Assembly (NCBI GenBank): GCA_900169235.1
Contig: FWCC01000129.1
Span: 62,001 to 126,000 of the forward strand
Source of the DNA: Zarea fungicola
Lineage: Eukaryota; Ascomycota; Sordariomycetes; Hypocreales; Cordycipitaceae
DNA length: 64,000 nucleotides
Direction: 5' to 3'
The notes under the pieces are model-generated. The model did no database searches. It had not been told where the DNA came from and saw only the letters and a list, made by a program, of their open reading frames with translations. A program made the translations under genes and the position numbers. Numbering within the stretch: position 1 is the first letter of the stretch; every line of letters starts with the position of its first letter. This document shows positions 12,861-24,216 of this stretch, in pieces.

Positions 12861-13097
12861 CAATGACTGGCTGGTAAACTTTGACAGATACCGAGTTACA
12901 TGGATGATGGGCCGGCCAATGATGGGGCGATAGGCAACGGCGTGGAGAAGAAGACGGGGAAGAAAATTAGCGGCTGTACTGAGTAGCCATCAGCGGGATC
13001 CTTGTCATGCTGCTGGGGAATGATGATGCGCAACCGGGAGACTAGCATTTCGACGCGGTATCATGGGGGTAAGAGGCTAGCCACTAAGAAAAGGGGC

Positions 13098-13250
13098 GGT
13101 ACCTGGTAGTTACCTAGTACCTACCTACTACGTAATGTAGCGAGTCAATAATGACACTTGCAGGCGACACGACTCCTTCACAATGTTAAGTTGGTACCTT
13201 ACTTACCTTAGTACCTAGGTACTTAGGTACATAGCACTCAGTACCTAGTT
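13098..13250. repeat. Cluster of TAGGTAC/GTACCTA motifs
   Basis: About ten overlapping copies of GTACCTA, TACCTAC and TAGGTAC occur on both strands within 150 bp. Further single copies lie at about 13546, 13605, 13800 and 13980. Similar motifs recur near 460, 1270, 25640, 34800-34910 and 35160-35560, always outside supported coding sequence. Confidence 0.7.
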
Positions 13251-13870
13251 GGCCACTAAGTTACTGGGCATCCCCAAAACCCCCCAACTCAGCCCTTCAA
13301 AGCCTGGACTTGTCCCGCAGTGGCGCTCGTTGGCGCTGTAGCTACTGCAGAATAAAGTGCAGAAAAGCCACAGCAGTTGGCTGCATGGGCATTGTTGCTT
13401 GCCAACGAGTCAACAAGACTTGCGCGTATCCCCCAAGTGTGGCTTTGCTCATTCTCTTCATCCCTTCGTATTTCTTGATCCTTCGACCACCAAGTCGCAT
13501 TGCTCTACGCTCATTTGCGATTGCGGACTTGTGACCTGATTTTTACTAGGTACCTTAAAAAATACCTTCATTATGACAGTAGCGATTATGCAGCACAGAT
13601 AATTGGTACCTGTATTGGGCGAGCCACCAGCCGCAAGTCACACTCCAACAACAATATTAGACCCAGACAACCAGATTGCCAAAGCCCATAATCAGTCAAC
13701 AGAACGGAGTACCCATCAACTAGTTCTGCCAGTAAGCTTTTGCCCACTTGTGCCTGAATGATTTCCCCACCTCCAGCTATTTATTAGGTAGTTATCTGTT
13801 TGGTACCTTTCCTGCCACGGTCCACAGGCCCTCCTTTGCCCATTTGCCATCCATGAAGAGCCCACTCAAC

Positions 13871-13905
13871 CCACTAAACGCCACTAAAAACCACTAAAAA
13901 CCACT
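13871..13905 (+). repeat. 10-bp tandem repeat, unit CCACTAAAAA
   Basis: The unit occurs about three and a half times: CCACTAAACG, CCACTAAAAA twice, then CCACT. It lies about 620 bp upstream of the palI start codon. Confidence 0.7.
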
Positions 13906-14525
13906 CGCTGGAACCCACACGGTCGGTGGCCCTGTCGTCGCACCTTTTGGCTGCTCCAGCACTCCAAGACGCGCAATCTGGTACCTTGCTGGTACCTCGT
14001 CCAATCGCTCCTCCAACTATTGCTACCTCTCTGTTGGTGCCCACCAATCTGGTATGTCCGCCAGCATTGTCGCCGCTTCACCTGCATCCTGCATCACTCG
14101 CACCGCCAAAGAGTGTTTGATCGCCTTTTCCCCAATCTGCGCAGGTCCAACGGCGATTGCGATCAGCCTCGGTTTTTGGACTCAAGCGTTGACAGCCAAA
14201 AAAAGAACAAAAAAAAATCTACCCCAAATAAAAACCGTTTGCTCATCGTTCGCTTCAACTTCGCTGCAGGCCAGGCTACTTTTTGTCTCTTGTTGCTCCG
14301 CCAAAAAATCTCTCGACCCGTGTCTGCGACACACAAACAAGAACGGCACTGCATTTATTTCGACATCACTACGTTCTCTCTCTGTACTCGTTTATTTGTA
14401 TTTTTTTTTACCCCTCTCCATTGGAACCCGCGACGACATAGCTACCGATGCGCCAATAAACGAGTCCACCAATTACCACCTCACTCACTTCTCGTCCTGC
14501 TGTGCAGTCAGCATCGCTCGCCACA

Positions 14526-16621
14526 ATGCTGAGACCTTCGACGCCGCTCACGATACTACTGACCGCGGCTTTTGGCCTGCTCCTCATATCTGTCATATCC
14601 GCCCCCATTACTCAATCCATCTATCTTGGCAAGGCAGATGATACGATATTCGGCGTCTTTGGCCGTTGCACTGGCGGCAAGTGCAGCAGCGTTGGCTTGG
14701 GCTATGATGATGGTAGGAATCGCGCTGCACCTTACTCACTGTTTATGCCGCCCTTGGCTAACCATTTACTACAGTAACTTCCGACGGCTCAGCCAAATTC
14801 AACCTCCCCGACTCGGTTCGCATGACCCTTTCCAAGGTTCTTATATTGCACCCCGTCGCTGCTGGTCTTACCCTCATCATGGTCATCCTGGCAGCGGTTT
14901 CGCACACGCATGCGGCCTTCCACTCCGCCCGATATCTTCTCATTCTCTTCGTCCTTATCCTCCTCTCCTTCCTCATCACGCTTGTCGCATTTATTATCGA
15001 TATTATTCTCTTCCTTCCTCACATGGCCTTTGGCACATATCTCGTGCTCGCCGCCGCCGTCGTCATGGCTATTTGCACCGTTGTCTCCTTCGCAATGCGT
15101 CGCTCCGTTGTTAGTAGGAAGGCGCGTAAGGCAAGAATTGCAGAGAATGCCGAAATGAGCGGCGAGAACTTTTATAATCGAGAAGGCCAGATCAAGCCCA
15201 TGACAAACTTTTCCAGCATCCCTGCCCCGAGCACAACAATTAGCGGCGCCAATGGCGGCGCAGATGGCCTGCCAGTCTTTGCGTCGTACGAGAGCGGCCG
15301 TCAAAAGGATGCTCAAGTTAGTGACGAGCGCATCCCTCTCACCCAAGTCCAAACGGCGGACCGGTCCCCTCCCACAGTCGTTAGCGACCTCTCCCAAACT
15401 GGCCCTTCGCGCTCTGCCTCTCAGGACAGATATGGAAACCAGCCCGGACAAGTAGACGCATACGGAGCCCAGGGACAAGGTTATGGGCCTAACGGCCGCC
15501 CTAGAGGAGGAATGGCTGGATATCGTGGTGGTGGCAGTCAACGAGGCGGCGGTCGTGGCGGCTATGGCGCCCCAATGCGCGGAAGGGGAGGCTACGGCCC
15601 TCCTGGCCGGGGCGGTATGGCCCCCCGAGGACGAGGCGGCTACTATGGCCAGTCAAGAGAGGGATATGGTGGCCCAGGAATGGCTGGTGCGGCAATGGCA
15701 GGAGGTGCTTTGGCTGGCGCGGCGATGGGACGCGGCGGACGCCCTGGTTATGACAGACGGCCTGGCCCTGACTCGTATGACGCATACAACAACCCGCCAG
15801 CTGCTGGCCAGGGAGAATATGGCTATGGATCACACGGCAACTCTGGGTACTCGACGGCTGAAGCAGATTTGCCCCGTGCCGAATCTCCACCGCCGTTGCC
15901 AACGATAGGCTCTGCTACTGCAGGCTTTGGCCAGGCTATTGAGATGGAGGCCGCCCAAGCAGATGCTCACCACGGCTATGGCGCTCCACCGGTCAACGCT
16001 ATTCGCGACAGTGACACTGATGTTGCAGGAATGGTCAATATGCAGCAAGGCCACCCTGGCAGCCAGGTTCGCCCCGGTTACATGAGCGACGGCAGCAAGT
16101 ATAGCACCGATGAATACGTCGCCCCACGCACAGGTTGGAGCAATGACGCTGGCCGAAAGTCTCCCCGAGGCCAGTCCCCTATTTACAATGCAGACGGCCG
16201 CCCGGCTCCTGTAAGCCACCGGGGACCGACAAGTCCCCTGGCAGGAGGCCCCTCGCCAGCACCAGGTGGCTACTACGAAGATGTAGAGCCTCGATATGAG
16301 GCCTCAAGCATGCACCCAGCTCATGCTGGACCGCCTGCCGAGCCTGTGTACGAAGATGCGCACGCCATGTCCGGCTCACGCAGTCCTGCTGGATCCGAGC
16401 GGTCGAATTTCACTTCGGTCTCGCAGCGCGGCGTCAACCCCCGCTGGAACCCACAGCAGCATCCTATGCCAGTAGGGCACATTGCCCGTCGTGCCGTACA
16501 GAATCGCCAGGACATGATACTGGATAACCCCGACTTTCAGATCGGCCGCGCCGGCAAGCCCCAACATGGCAACCCGGGAGGCATGGTTCCTGGAAGTGCA
16601 TATCCCAACGCACCCATGTAG
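14526..16621 (+). CDS. palI: pH-response regulator PalI/Rim9
   Basis: Two exons, 14526-14712 and 14775-16621, encode 677 residues. The start MLRPSTPL and the first helix ending in a VIS-APIT turn match the PalI/Rim9 family. Four hydrophobic helices fall at about residues 8-28, 84-106, 117-142 and 147-170, with a short Cys-containing loop (CTGGKC) after the first. The rest is a long cytosolic tail rich in Gly, Arg, Tyr and Pro, with many RGG and GYG steps between about 270 and 370. PalI assists the seven-helix sensor PalH at the plasma membrane in alkaline-pH signalling through the Rim/Pal pathway to PacC. The intron position after the first extracellular loop restores the frame. Identification is strong from topology and N-terminal motifs. 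Confidence 0.93.
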
Positions 16622-18250
16622 ACTGACGGTTACCAGCACCTCTTTCTTGTCATTACACGGTGCCTACGTTGGGCCTTTCTCTCTCGCTTTTCTCGCTTTT
16701 CTCCCTTTCCCCCTTTCATTGTTTATTTTTCATTTTTCTTCTTCTCTCTTTTTTCATTTTCATTTTCAAATTTTCTTCACGACTTGGATTCGGACATTCA
16801 AATTCCAGTTCTCCTTTGAAGACCTTGGTTGTTATTTTTCGTTGCGTTATTAAACGAGTCCTCATATAAACCTCTTTTTATTCTTTCTTTGGGCTCGTTT
16901 CTGGGGGTTTTATTCTATTTGAAGATTTTTGTCGCAGCAGCGATTTTGTCGCAGCATGACCCCCTGGAGGTCGCAGGTTGAAAAGCGGAATTGGGTATGC
17001 AATAGTATTGGCCGTGGAGGGGATGATAAGGTGGTAACTTTGGATTCGACGATGCATCATGGAAATTATGGACAGGAGCTGCCAAGTACATGAAGTCAAA
17101 AGGAGACGCGCACGAACATAATTACGAGCGTCTTGCTATCTATCGCCATAAAGAACTGGCGTCAGCTTTTTTTTTCTTGAGATAGGATCTTCATGTTGTA
17201 TGTACGTATACAATTCAACAAACATTGTATTGCTTGAATCGAAGTGCTCCTCCAATGTCGTAATGCAATACTGGCTCGCTCGTTTGTCTAGTGGGGAGTA
17301 GCACTTTGCGGACCGGTTGACAGCTGGCAAAGCGTTTGTTTACTGCCGATGCCGCCACTCTGCCAACACACGCACAGTTGATAATTTTTTCTCAACCATC
17401 AAGGCCGCGCTAGAAAAATCTCTAGCTATATCACCTACTGCCTCGAGCCCATTCACTCCTTCATGGCAATCTAGACAACCAACGAGAAACAATCACTCCC
17501 TGACCTCTATCAGAAAGAGAAACATACATTCATTCAGATACCTATTCAATTATTTATCTCCCACAGTAGAAATACCAGCCGGTACGATACGATACAACCC
17601 TCTCTACCTTGTATTTCCTCACATATTTTCTTCTTTTTGGACATACACGGATGCCCCTCGCTGCTATTGTAATCCTAGTTTCCTATATTTGACAATCGAG
17701 CCCTTCATTTTTATACCCTTCTTGGATTCAACAGGTATGTTGCTTTGCTTCCGTCACTTGTCACTCTGTTTGCCTCTTTGGTAGTCTTGGAGGCACTATG
17801 GCAGCTACGGGCATGTTGAGGAAGGTGCACCGCGGGTCTTCTTCGACCCCTCTAGCAGATCTGGGTTTTCAGCCTCCCCCCGTCTTGACCTTGATCTGGA
17901 TGCAGTTTGACAAGTGTTTATCACCCCTCTCTGCTTCAATGTCTTCTTTACCCTAGTTTCTCTTTGGCATTCTCTTTGGGTGCAAGGGTTTTACCTATTT
18001 TCCATACCCCTTTCTTGACGCTTACTTGGAGACTGTGTTGGAGGCGTTTTGTTCGCTATTTTCCGCCTCATTATAGTACTGGGGCTGTCTAACCCGGTCT
18101 TTCCCAGATTATTTCTACTTTTGGTTTTCTCCATTTTGCTCGCCATTTTCGTCAGGTGAAGGCCATTTAAAATCGAACTGCAGGACTTACGCACTCGCTT
18201 GAAGTAGCGGTAGCGAGCCAGAAAATAAAATAAAAAACTGGAAGAGTAAA
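16622..18250. other. palI 3' flank and long leader of next gene
   Basis: A strongly pyrimidine-rich stretch (about 16670-16790) follows the palI stop codon. From about 17300 the sequence is again pyrimidine-rich and holds a 155-codon open frame (17317-17784) without recognisable motifs. This is better read as promoter and 5' leader of the gene at 18251, possibly with a leader intron starting at the GTATGT near 17732. Confidence 0.5.
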
Positions 18251-19804
18251 ATGGAGAAGCAATCACCGAGTGACAATATCTCTCCTTCCAGCGTGAGTGG
18301 ACACTCATCCACAGCACCGACTCAGCCGACCTACACTACAGCCGGTACCCTTTACAATCCAAGTTCGTCTCAGCCTCTGCAGCCGCCTACTCGAAGGGGA
18401 CGATCTCTCAAGTGGACTTCTGGCGGTGTCTATCCGGATCTATCTCTGCTGCCACGTTCTGCACTTGTCTCTCTACACAACCAGAACTCAGGCCGTAGCT
18501 CGCCCTACCAAGTTGCACAGTACACACCCTTGCAACAAAATTACGACCGGGCAGCACACCCTGTTGTGAGACCTGACTATATTGATGAAATGCCGCCTCG
18601 ATGGCGTGGCAGCTCGGTTAGTCCCGCTGTAGATACTGATGATACCTTGTCTGGCTATACTCCCAGCGATCGTGACGATGACGATGATGGCGAGGATGAC
18701 GAGGGCATGAACAGCATCATGATGAACATGACGGTCAAGTCACTTCATAATCTCGCGTCGTACCCGAACCCAAACCAGAAGAAGGCGCAGAAGGCCCTCA
18801 TGCGGCCGGTGAAGCCGAGACCAAGCCTGTCCACACAGAATGGGACCAGCACCAACGATTTCCCGATCCCACCAACTGCGCGGGGGGACACAAGACTCAG
18901 TCCAGAACTTGTGTATGACCGGTCCCGGGCCAGGCCTCGGCCTTCCAACTCGGATTCCATATCATCGCAGCTACTGGCAAAGGCCGAGCTGCATACTGCT
19001 GCGGAAAGGGTCAAACATGGGTGGGATAGTCTATCACTCAGCGGTGACAGTGCAGATATGGGCGCCTCATGGCTTGCACAGCTAGATCTAGGCGGTCCCC
19101 GACCACTGACGGCTGGGCCTCCCGGTCAACGCCAGTATCGAGCGTCGACTTTTAAGTCGACGTTTAAAGCGCTGAACACAGAGGTACAGACAGCAAAGCA
19201 GACGGATGACGAGGATGCTTATGCCGTTACTGCTCGAGTGCTGCAACATGCCGGCATTGATGATGCAGGCGGAAAGCTGGAGAGCTCACTGTCTCGGCAA
19301 GAAACGGATGCCTCCGATTATCCACAACTTTCCCAAGGCAGCCAGATACTTCAGAGTTCTCCAAAAAGCAGCAGCCATGGTATTGTTGCCGCATCAGACA
19401 AAGAAACCTACATGGGACCATGGGGTCATGGCGAAAGGGCCGCCGACGGCGCGATGGCACAGGCACGGCCTGAATGGGGCCAGTCAGTGCCATGTGCCGC
19501 TGAGCGCTCTCTTGGGCATCCAGAATATGAAGCAAACCTTGCGCTGTACATGGAGAAGATGAACAAGGTATGGTACATGGGCTGCGAAACTCTATGCCAC
19601 CGGAGCGGGCAAACACACCACAACAAGTCCAAGGAAGCATCTGTAGGTGTGATTGGTCAGGGTCGACCCAAACACAGCGGCAGCAACAGGCACGGAGAGC
19701 TCAAGATCCAGGAAGCCAACAAGATGGAGCCATCAGAGCATGCCGAGACAATCCTAGAAATGGTATTGGCTAATCTGAGCCGAAAGATCGGGGATTATTA
19801 CTAG
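18251..19804 (+). CDS. Unknown protein with acidic patch, 517 residues
   Basis: The frame is open for 517 codons from an ATG in a good context (AAAATGG). I do not recognise the family. The N-terminal 130 residues are Ser/Pro/Thr-rich and look disordered. An acidic run (SDRDDDDDGEDDEG, about 136-152) is followed by MTVKSLHNLASYPNPNQKKA (about 158-177), which looks like the best conserved segment because it mixes hydrophobic and fixed polar residues. The middle is rich in Arg, Ser and Pro. The last 80 residues could contain an unrecognised intron beginning at a GTATGG at 19568, which would change the C-terminus. No signal peptide or membrane helix is seen. A nuclear or cytosolic regulatory scaffold is possible but not shown. 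Confidence 0.7.
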   Translation: MEKQSPSDNISPSSVSGHSSTAPTQPTYTTAGTLYNPSSSQPLQPPTRRGRSLKWTSGGVYPDLSLLPRSALVSLHNQNSGRSSPYQVAQYTPLQQNYDRAAHPVVRPDYIDEMPPRWRGSSVSPAVDTDDTLSGYTPSDRDDDDDGEDDEGMNSIMMNMTVKSLHNLASYPNPNQKKAQKALMRPVKPRPSLSTQNGTSTNDFPIPPTARGDTRLSPELVYDRSRARPRPSNSDSISSQLLAKAELHTAAERVKHGWDSLSLSGDSADMGASWLAQLDLGGPRPLTAGPPGQRQYRASTFKSTFKALNTEVQTAKQTDDEDAYAVTARVLQHAGIDDAGGKLESSLSRQETDASDYPQLSQGSQILQSSPKSSSHGIVAASDKETYMGPWGHGERAADGAMAQARPEWGQSVPCAAERSLGHPEYEANLALYMEKMNKVWYMGCETLCHRSGQTHHNKSKEASVGVIGQGRPKHSGSNRHGELKIQEANKMEPSEHAETILEMVLANLSRKIGDYY

Positions 19805-21770
19805 ACGTAGGATGGATCATAAGTAGTGTAACTACTATCGGAGGAGTGTTTGTGCAAGGGAAGGATTAGGTTTGGTTGCAGTGAGGTAAAGCTGCATTTA
19901 TTAATATGATGGCGGCTTAAATTGAAGCACATGGCGTGAGTGTGGATAGAAATGTGTCTATGATGCTTCGCTAACTTGGCTTCTCAATCTGGCCCTGGTC
20001 TGCGTGTATCTGAAGCGGGTTGAGCGATTGTGCGGGGCTTTTGCGGGCATGGGTGTAGATTGTGTGGAACGTTTATGCAAGGCTTGCAATGTCGTTGCCT
20101 CTTTGGGCGAGACAGATGGGTCACTTTTGAAGTATTGGGTATTTTGCTATAACAATACAGAGGAGAGATGTGTAAATCGGTTAATATGGTAGAGAAGTAG
20201 AAGATCAAGCATCCTTCTGTCCTCTTTTCCTACTTTGGTGTATGTTCACAGCAGGCTCAAGCTACGGTATGCATGTACGCACGCGAAGGCGAGACAATGG
20301 AGTAAAGCCAGTCACTTTTGCCGGGCAGTAAAAAAACATTTCTCACGTCCAAGCCAAATGTAGAGGGAAAGGGGGGACTGGTTTGTGGGGAATAGAAGTG
20401 AAGAGGGAGAGTGGCGTTGCGGGAAGGGTTCCTGCAAGGCTGCCCAGTACGGCGCTGCCTGTCACGTCGACAATCAGTCCTAAATTGGTGGCCAACTTGG
20501 CTGAACCGGGGGGCGCCACCCAAAATGGGAAAGGAGGGTAGGTAACAGGGTGGAAGAGGGCCTGCATTCCATTCATTCTATTCATTGCGTCAAAGTGCTG
20601 GTGATTGTTGTGGCGAGTATGTGGCATGAACGGAGGGAGGCACGCGACGCGAGAGGATGTGCCTTTGCTTCACAGGCTCGTGAAAGCCAAACTAACGGTG
20701 GTTGCCGTACGGGATTTGTACATTGGTTGAAAAGAGGGAGGTGGGAGGTGGGAGCGTTGGAAGGAGATTGAGGATGGCATTGCCGAATTGTGATGGTCAG
20801 GGGGTCTCGCGTCAGCATCCATTACAGTACAGGAGGTATCACTGCATCAGCAGCCATGGGTGTGAAGGAATCGGAAGTCAGGGTCTTTATTACGTTTCCT
20901 CATTTTGTACGGAGTGCGGAGTAGTGTTCCAGTATAACAGTGACCGGTTACTGTCATTCCCAATATTGTCCAATTATTGACCCTTTCCCACCCCTGATGA
21001 AGTCGGGGGTTGCAAAAGGGGGCGCCGGCTAGGCCCGCTACCTGGGCTGATGGTACATGTTGTGGTCTCGTGCGCAGTTCCCGAACCCAGCAAGGTGGAA
21101 AGGAACATGGTTGTATTGACAATGTAAATGGACAAAACGATAGTCTTGAAATTTCCCTCCTCCAACACCTTTAAAAAATAACCTTTGTTTTTCTTGGTGG
21201 AAGCATTGTACACTGTGTTTTGCACAATTCTGCCGACTTTCCGGTTTTCAAACACACATTGACGTCGTCATAACCATCCTCACTGCCCGGTTCCGGCTTT
21301 TGCGCGCGGCGTGGGTCAAGTCCACCTTACAACCTTTTTTGTTCCTTGGCGCTGAAAAGGAGGGACGCTCGCTTGGCTTCTTTTCCTTTCCCTCGTGCAT
21401 CTTCTTTCTTTCGCAAAACCGCGACACGCGTAACGGCTTTGTTTTCCCACCATTTGGTGCACCGTGCTTAGTTCTTTTTTAATCTTGGGCGATTTGCTTT
21501 GTTCTTCGTCTCTAATAACTTTCTCCCGATTGCCATTTTCTTCTCGGCAGTGTCTATTTACGGCATCGTCACAAGCTTTCAATAGACCCCCTGGCCGTTT
21601 TGCGCCTCCATTTTTGTTCCCAGTCCGCCCCAACAAAAAAAATAGAACATAGCCGGTCATACAACTCGTCTCGTCTCTCCGATCTCGAACGACGATAAAA
21701 CCTCTCATACAACATACACGATAATCCAGAAACCCAGTGAAGCGAAGAAGAAGACGAAAACGCCGCCATA
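19805..21770. other. Intergenic: promoter of the phosphotransferase gene
   Basis: About 2 kb without a supported gene. The final 450 bp before the start codon at 21771 are rich in T and C runs, as is common for fungal core promoters and leaders. A TGACGTCG half-CRE lies near 21260. Short open frames show no motifs. Confidence 0.6.
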
Positions 21771-23200
21771 ATGGTCTATATTCGCCAAAGCGAGCTGCCC
21801 GCGCTGCGCGAGTACAAGTACTCGTCGGTCGATCGCTCGCTCATCTCAAAGTACATTCTGAAGCCATTCTACTCCAACTTCGTCATTCATCTGTTCCCCA
21901 TGACCATGGCGCCCAACATGATTACACTCACGGGCTTCGTGTTTGTCATTATCAACTTTTTGACGCTGTTGTGGTATAACCCAACGCTTGACCAGGACTG
22001 CCCTCCTTGGGTGTACTTCAGCTGGGCTCTCGGCCTGTTCCTCTATCAGACCTTTGATGCCGTCGATGGTGCTCAAGCGTGAGTTTCCTCTTTCTTCTTT
22101 TACTCACTTCCCTCGAGTGCAACCCTTGCACCCTTGCATCACCGAAGCGATCCTCTCCGTAAAGGACCATGAGCTGACAAGTTTATAGCCGCCGCACCAA
22201 GCAGTCCGGACCCCTCGGTGAACTCTTTGACCACGGCGTCGATGCCCTCAACACCTCGCTCGAAGTTCTCATTTTTGCCGCCTCCCAGAACATGGGCCAG
22301 GGCTGGAGGACTGTCGCCGTCCTCTTTGCTTGTACGCCTCCTTTCCTCTGCCCACGTCGCATCACATACCGCTAACAAAATGTCTCTATAGCTCTCTTCA
22401 CCTTTTATGTTCAGACCTGGGATGAGTACCACACCAAGACCCTCACCCTCGGCATTGTCAACGGACCTGTCGAAGGTGTCCTGATCCTCGTCTTTGTCTT
22501 CTCCCTCACCGGGTTTCTCGGCGGCGCTCATGTCTGGCAGCAGAGCATGCTCCGCGCCTTTGGCTTCCCCGACAACATGGGCATCCCCATGGCCATCTAC
22601 AATCTGTCCTTTACCGACTGGTACCTCGTCCAGGGCTCCATTGTCCTCGTCTTCAACACCTTTGAGTCGTCCCTCAACGTCATCCGCTCCCGCCGCGCCC
22701 GCGGTGAGAACTCGCGCGGCGCCCTCCTCGGCCTCGGCCCCATCTTTGCTGTCTGGTTCCTCGTGCTCACCTACCTGAAGCTGCAGCCCCTTGTCCTCCA
22801 CAACCACCTCGTTCCCTTCGCCATTTTCGTCGGCCTCGTCAACGCCTACTCGGTCGGCCGCATGATCACGGCGCATCTGCTCAAGCAACCATTCCCTTAC
22901 TACAACGTGCTTGGTGCCCTGCTTATGATTGGTGTCGCCGATTCCATGGGTCCCATTCTGCGGGAGCACATTGGTCTCGGGTGGCCTAGTGCCTTGGGTG
23001 ACGGCCCCTACCAGGTGGCATATGTCATGTTCATGCTTGGCACCGCCTTTGGTGTCTATGGTAGCTTCGTTGTCGACGTCATTGTTACCATTTGCGACTA
23101 CCTCGACATCTGGTGCCTGTCCATCAAGTACCACCATGTCGAAGACGAGTCTACCAAGTCTCCCGAGCCTGCCTGGTCCAAGACGACAAAGACGCACTAA
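21771..23200 (+). CDS. EPT1: Choline/ethanolamine phosphotransferase (CDP-alcohol type)
   Basis: Three exons, 21771-22078, 22189-22331 and 22392-23200, encode 419 residues, close to the yeast Cpt1/Ept1 length. The complete CDP-alcohol phosphotransferase signature D-G-x2-A-R-x8-G-x3-D-x3-D runs from D99 through R104, G113 and D117 to D121, and is assembled exactly across the first intron. Several hydrophobic helices follow, ending in a hydrophilic C-terminus. The enzyme makes phosphatidylethanolamine or phosphatidylcholine from diacylglycerol and CDP-ethanolamine or CDP-choline in the ER or Golgi membrane (Kennedy pathway). The sequence does not tell choline from ethanolamine preference; one enzyme may serve both. 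A 363-codon antisense frame over this gene is a composition artefact. Confidence 0.93.
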
Positions 23201-24216
23201 ATGGAAGCGCAGCGTGACTTGCGATGACATCGTTCGCACCTAGTTTAAACCCCTCGGTGCAATTTGCGATAGGTTTCCTTGGCAGCGGACAATTGCAGAC
23301 AGGGAAATTTGATTGAGGAGATGCAAATTTCTCTAGAAAAGAAAGCCGAGAAGGAACGGATTGCCAGCATTTCTTTTAAGAAAAGTGGCGAGTGAAGAAA
23401 ATGATACTTGGCTGGTTGCTGCCTGTATATTTTCTGTATTTATTCAAAATGTTTTGTAATGCATTTGGGCCCTCGTGGGGCAATGGGTTTTGTTATTTAG
23501 CATAGATATTGAGTTTCTCTTGGTGGTTGCGTTCGAAGACGGATTTTTAGAGAAAAGAGGTCTGTGAAAGAAGGTAAAGATGAACAACAGAAACAAGAAC
23601 AAGAATTGGGCGTTGACTGGATGGACATTGGGCGTCATTTATTTTATTTTATACAAGCTATTATACCACTTTACTGTACGGGGGTTACTAATGCAGTAGC
23701 TGTGAGGGTGGCTGTTTCTTTTACAACGCCGTTTTATATCCGCGAGACATTGTTTCCAATAGTTTCACATTTCTTCGCAGCTACATTTACCATGCACCTA
23801 TAACCTATATTACTTTTACACATCACTTTCATCTTTCCACCTAGATCTGCGTACAACTGTCGTGTATGTGTACGAGGTGCATAACTACCTATGAATAAAT
23901 TTGAAAGAAGAAAATCCCAAACGAGAGAACCAAAAAAAGAGTAAGATGGAAAAAGCCGGACAAAAAAAAAGAGAACCGAAATCCAAAATCAGCATGCCAA
24001 AAAGATAAAAAAAAAAAAAAGTAAACCTTATTCCAAACCATTGCTTGCATATACGCCGATATTCCATTCGCCGATATTTGCTTTGCTTTGCTGTCGCTCA
24101 ACCCCCTATCATACCCCTTCTCCTGCTTTGTCCCCCTTCCAAGAAAATCACAAGACACTGATTTTGAATTTCTCTTAGTGTATTCAGACACCAACTCCCC
24201 ACCCTCGTGGCCATTG
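23201..24216. other. Intergenic between convergent genes
   Basis: This 1-kb stretch separates the 3' ends of the phosphotransferase (+) and the bZIP gene (-). It is AT-rich, with an A-tract at about 24006-24021 and several A/T-rich runs that could serve transcript ends of both genes. No coding signal was seen. Confidence 0.6.

Larger units (their letters stand above)
10086..14525. other. Long intergenic region upstream of palI
   Basis: About 4.4 kb has no supported gene. Open frames up to 195 codons exist (12.1-12.9 kb on both strands and 14.0-14.6 kb), but they overlap each other and lack family motifs. The region contains a CRE-type palindrome at 12849, a dense block of AGGTACCT-like motifs at about 13.1-13.25 kb with scattered copies to 14.0 kb, a 10-bp tandem repeat at 13871, and a T-rich then C-rich stretch near 14400 that probably lies close to the palI transcription start. 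Confidence 0.55.

Noticed and set aside
14054..14641. 195-codon frame overlapping the palI start
   Set aside because: No motif. The likely transcription start (T/C-rich stretch near 14400) is downstream of its ATG, and palI is well supported in another frame.
17317..17784. 155-codon frame upstream of the 517-residue protein
   Set aside because: Pyrimidine-rich, low in charged residues and without motifs; better read as promoter and leader sequence.
22139..23239. Antisense frame of about 363 codons over the phosphotransferase gene
   Set aside because: It mirrors the strongly biased third codon positions of a clear CDP-alcohol phosphotransferase and runs through one of its introns. It has no motif of its own.
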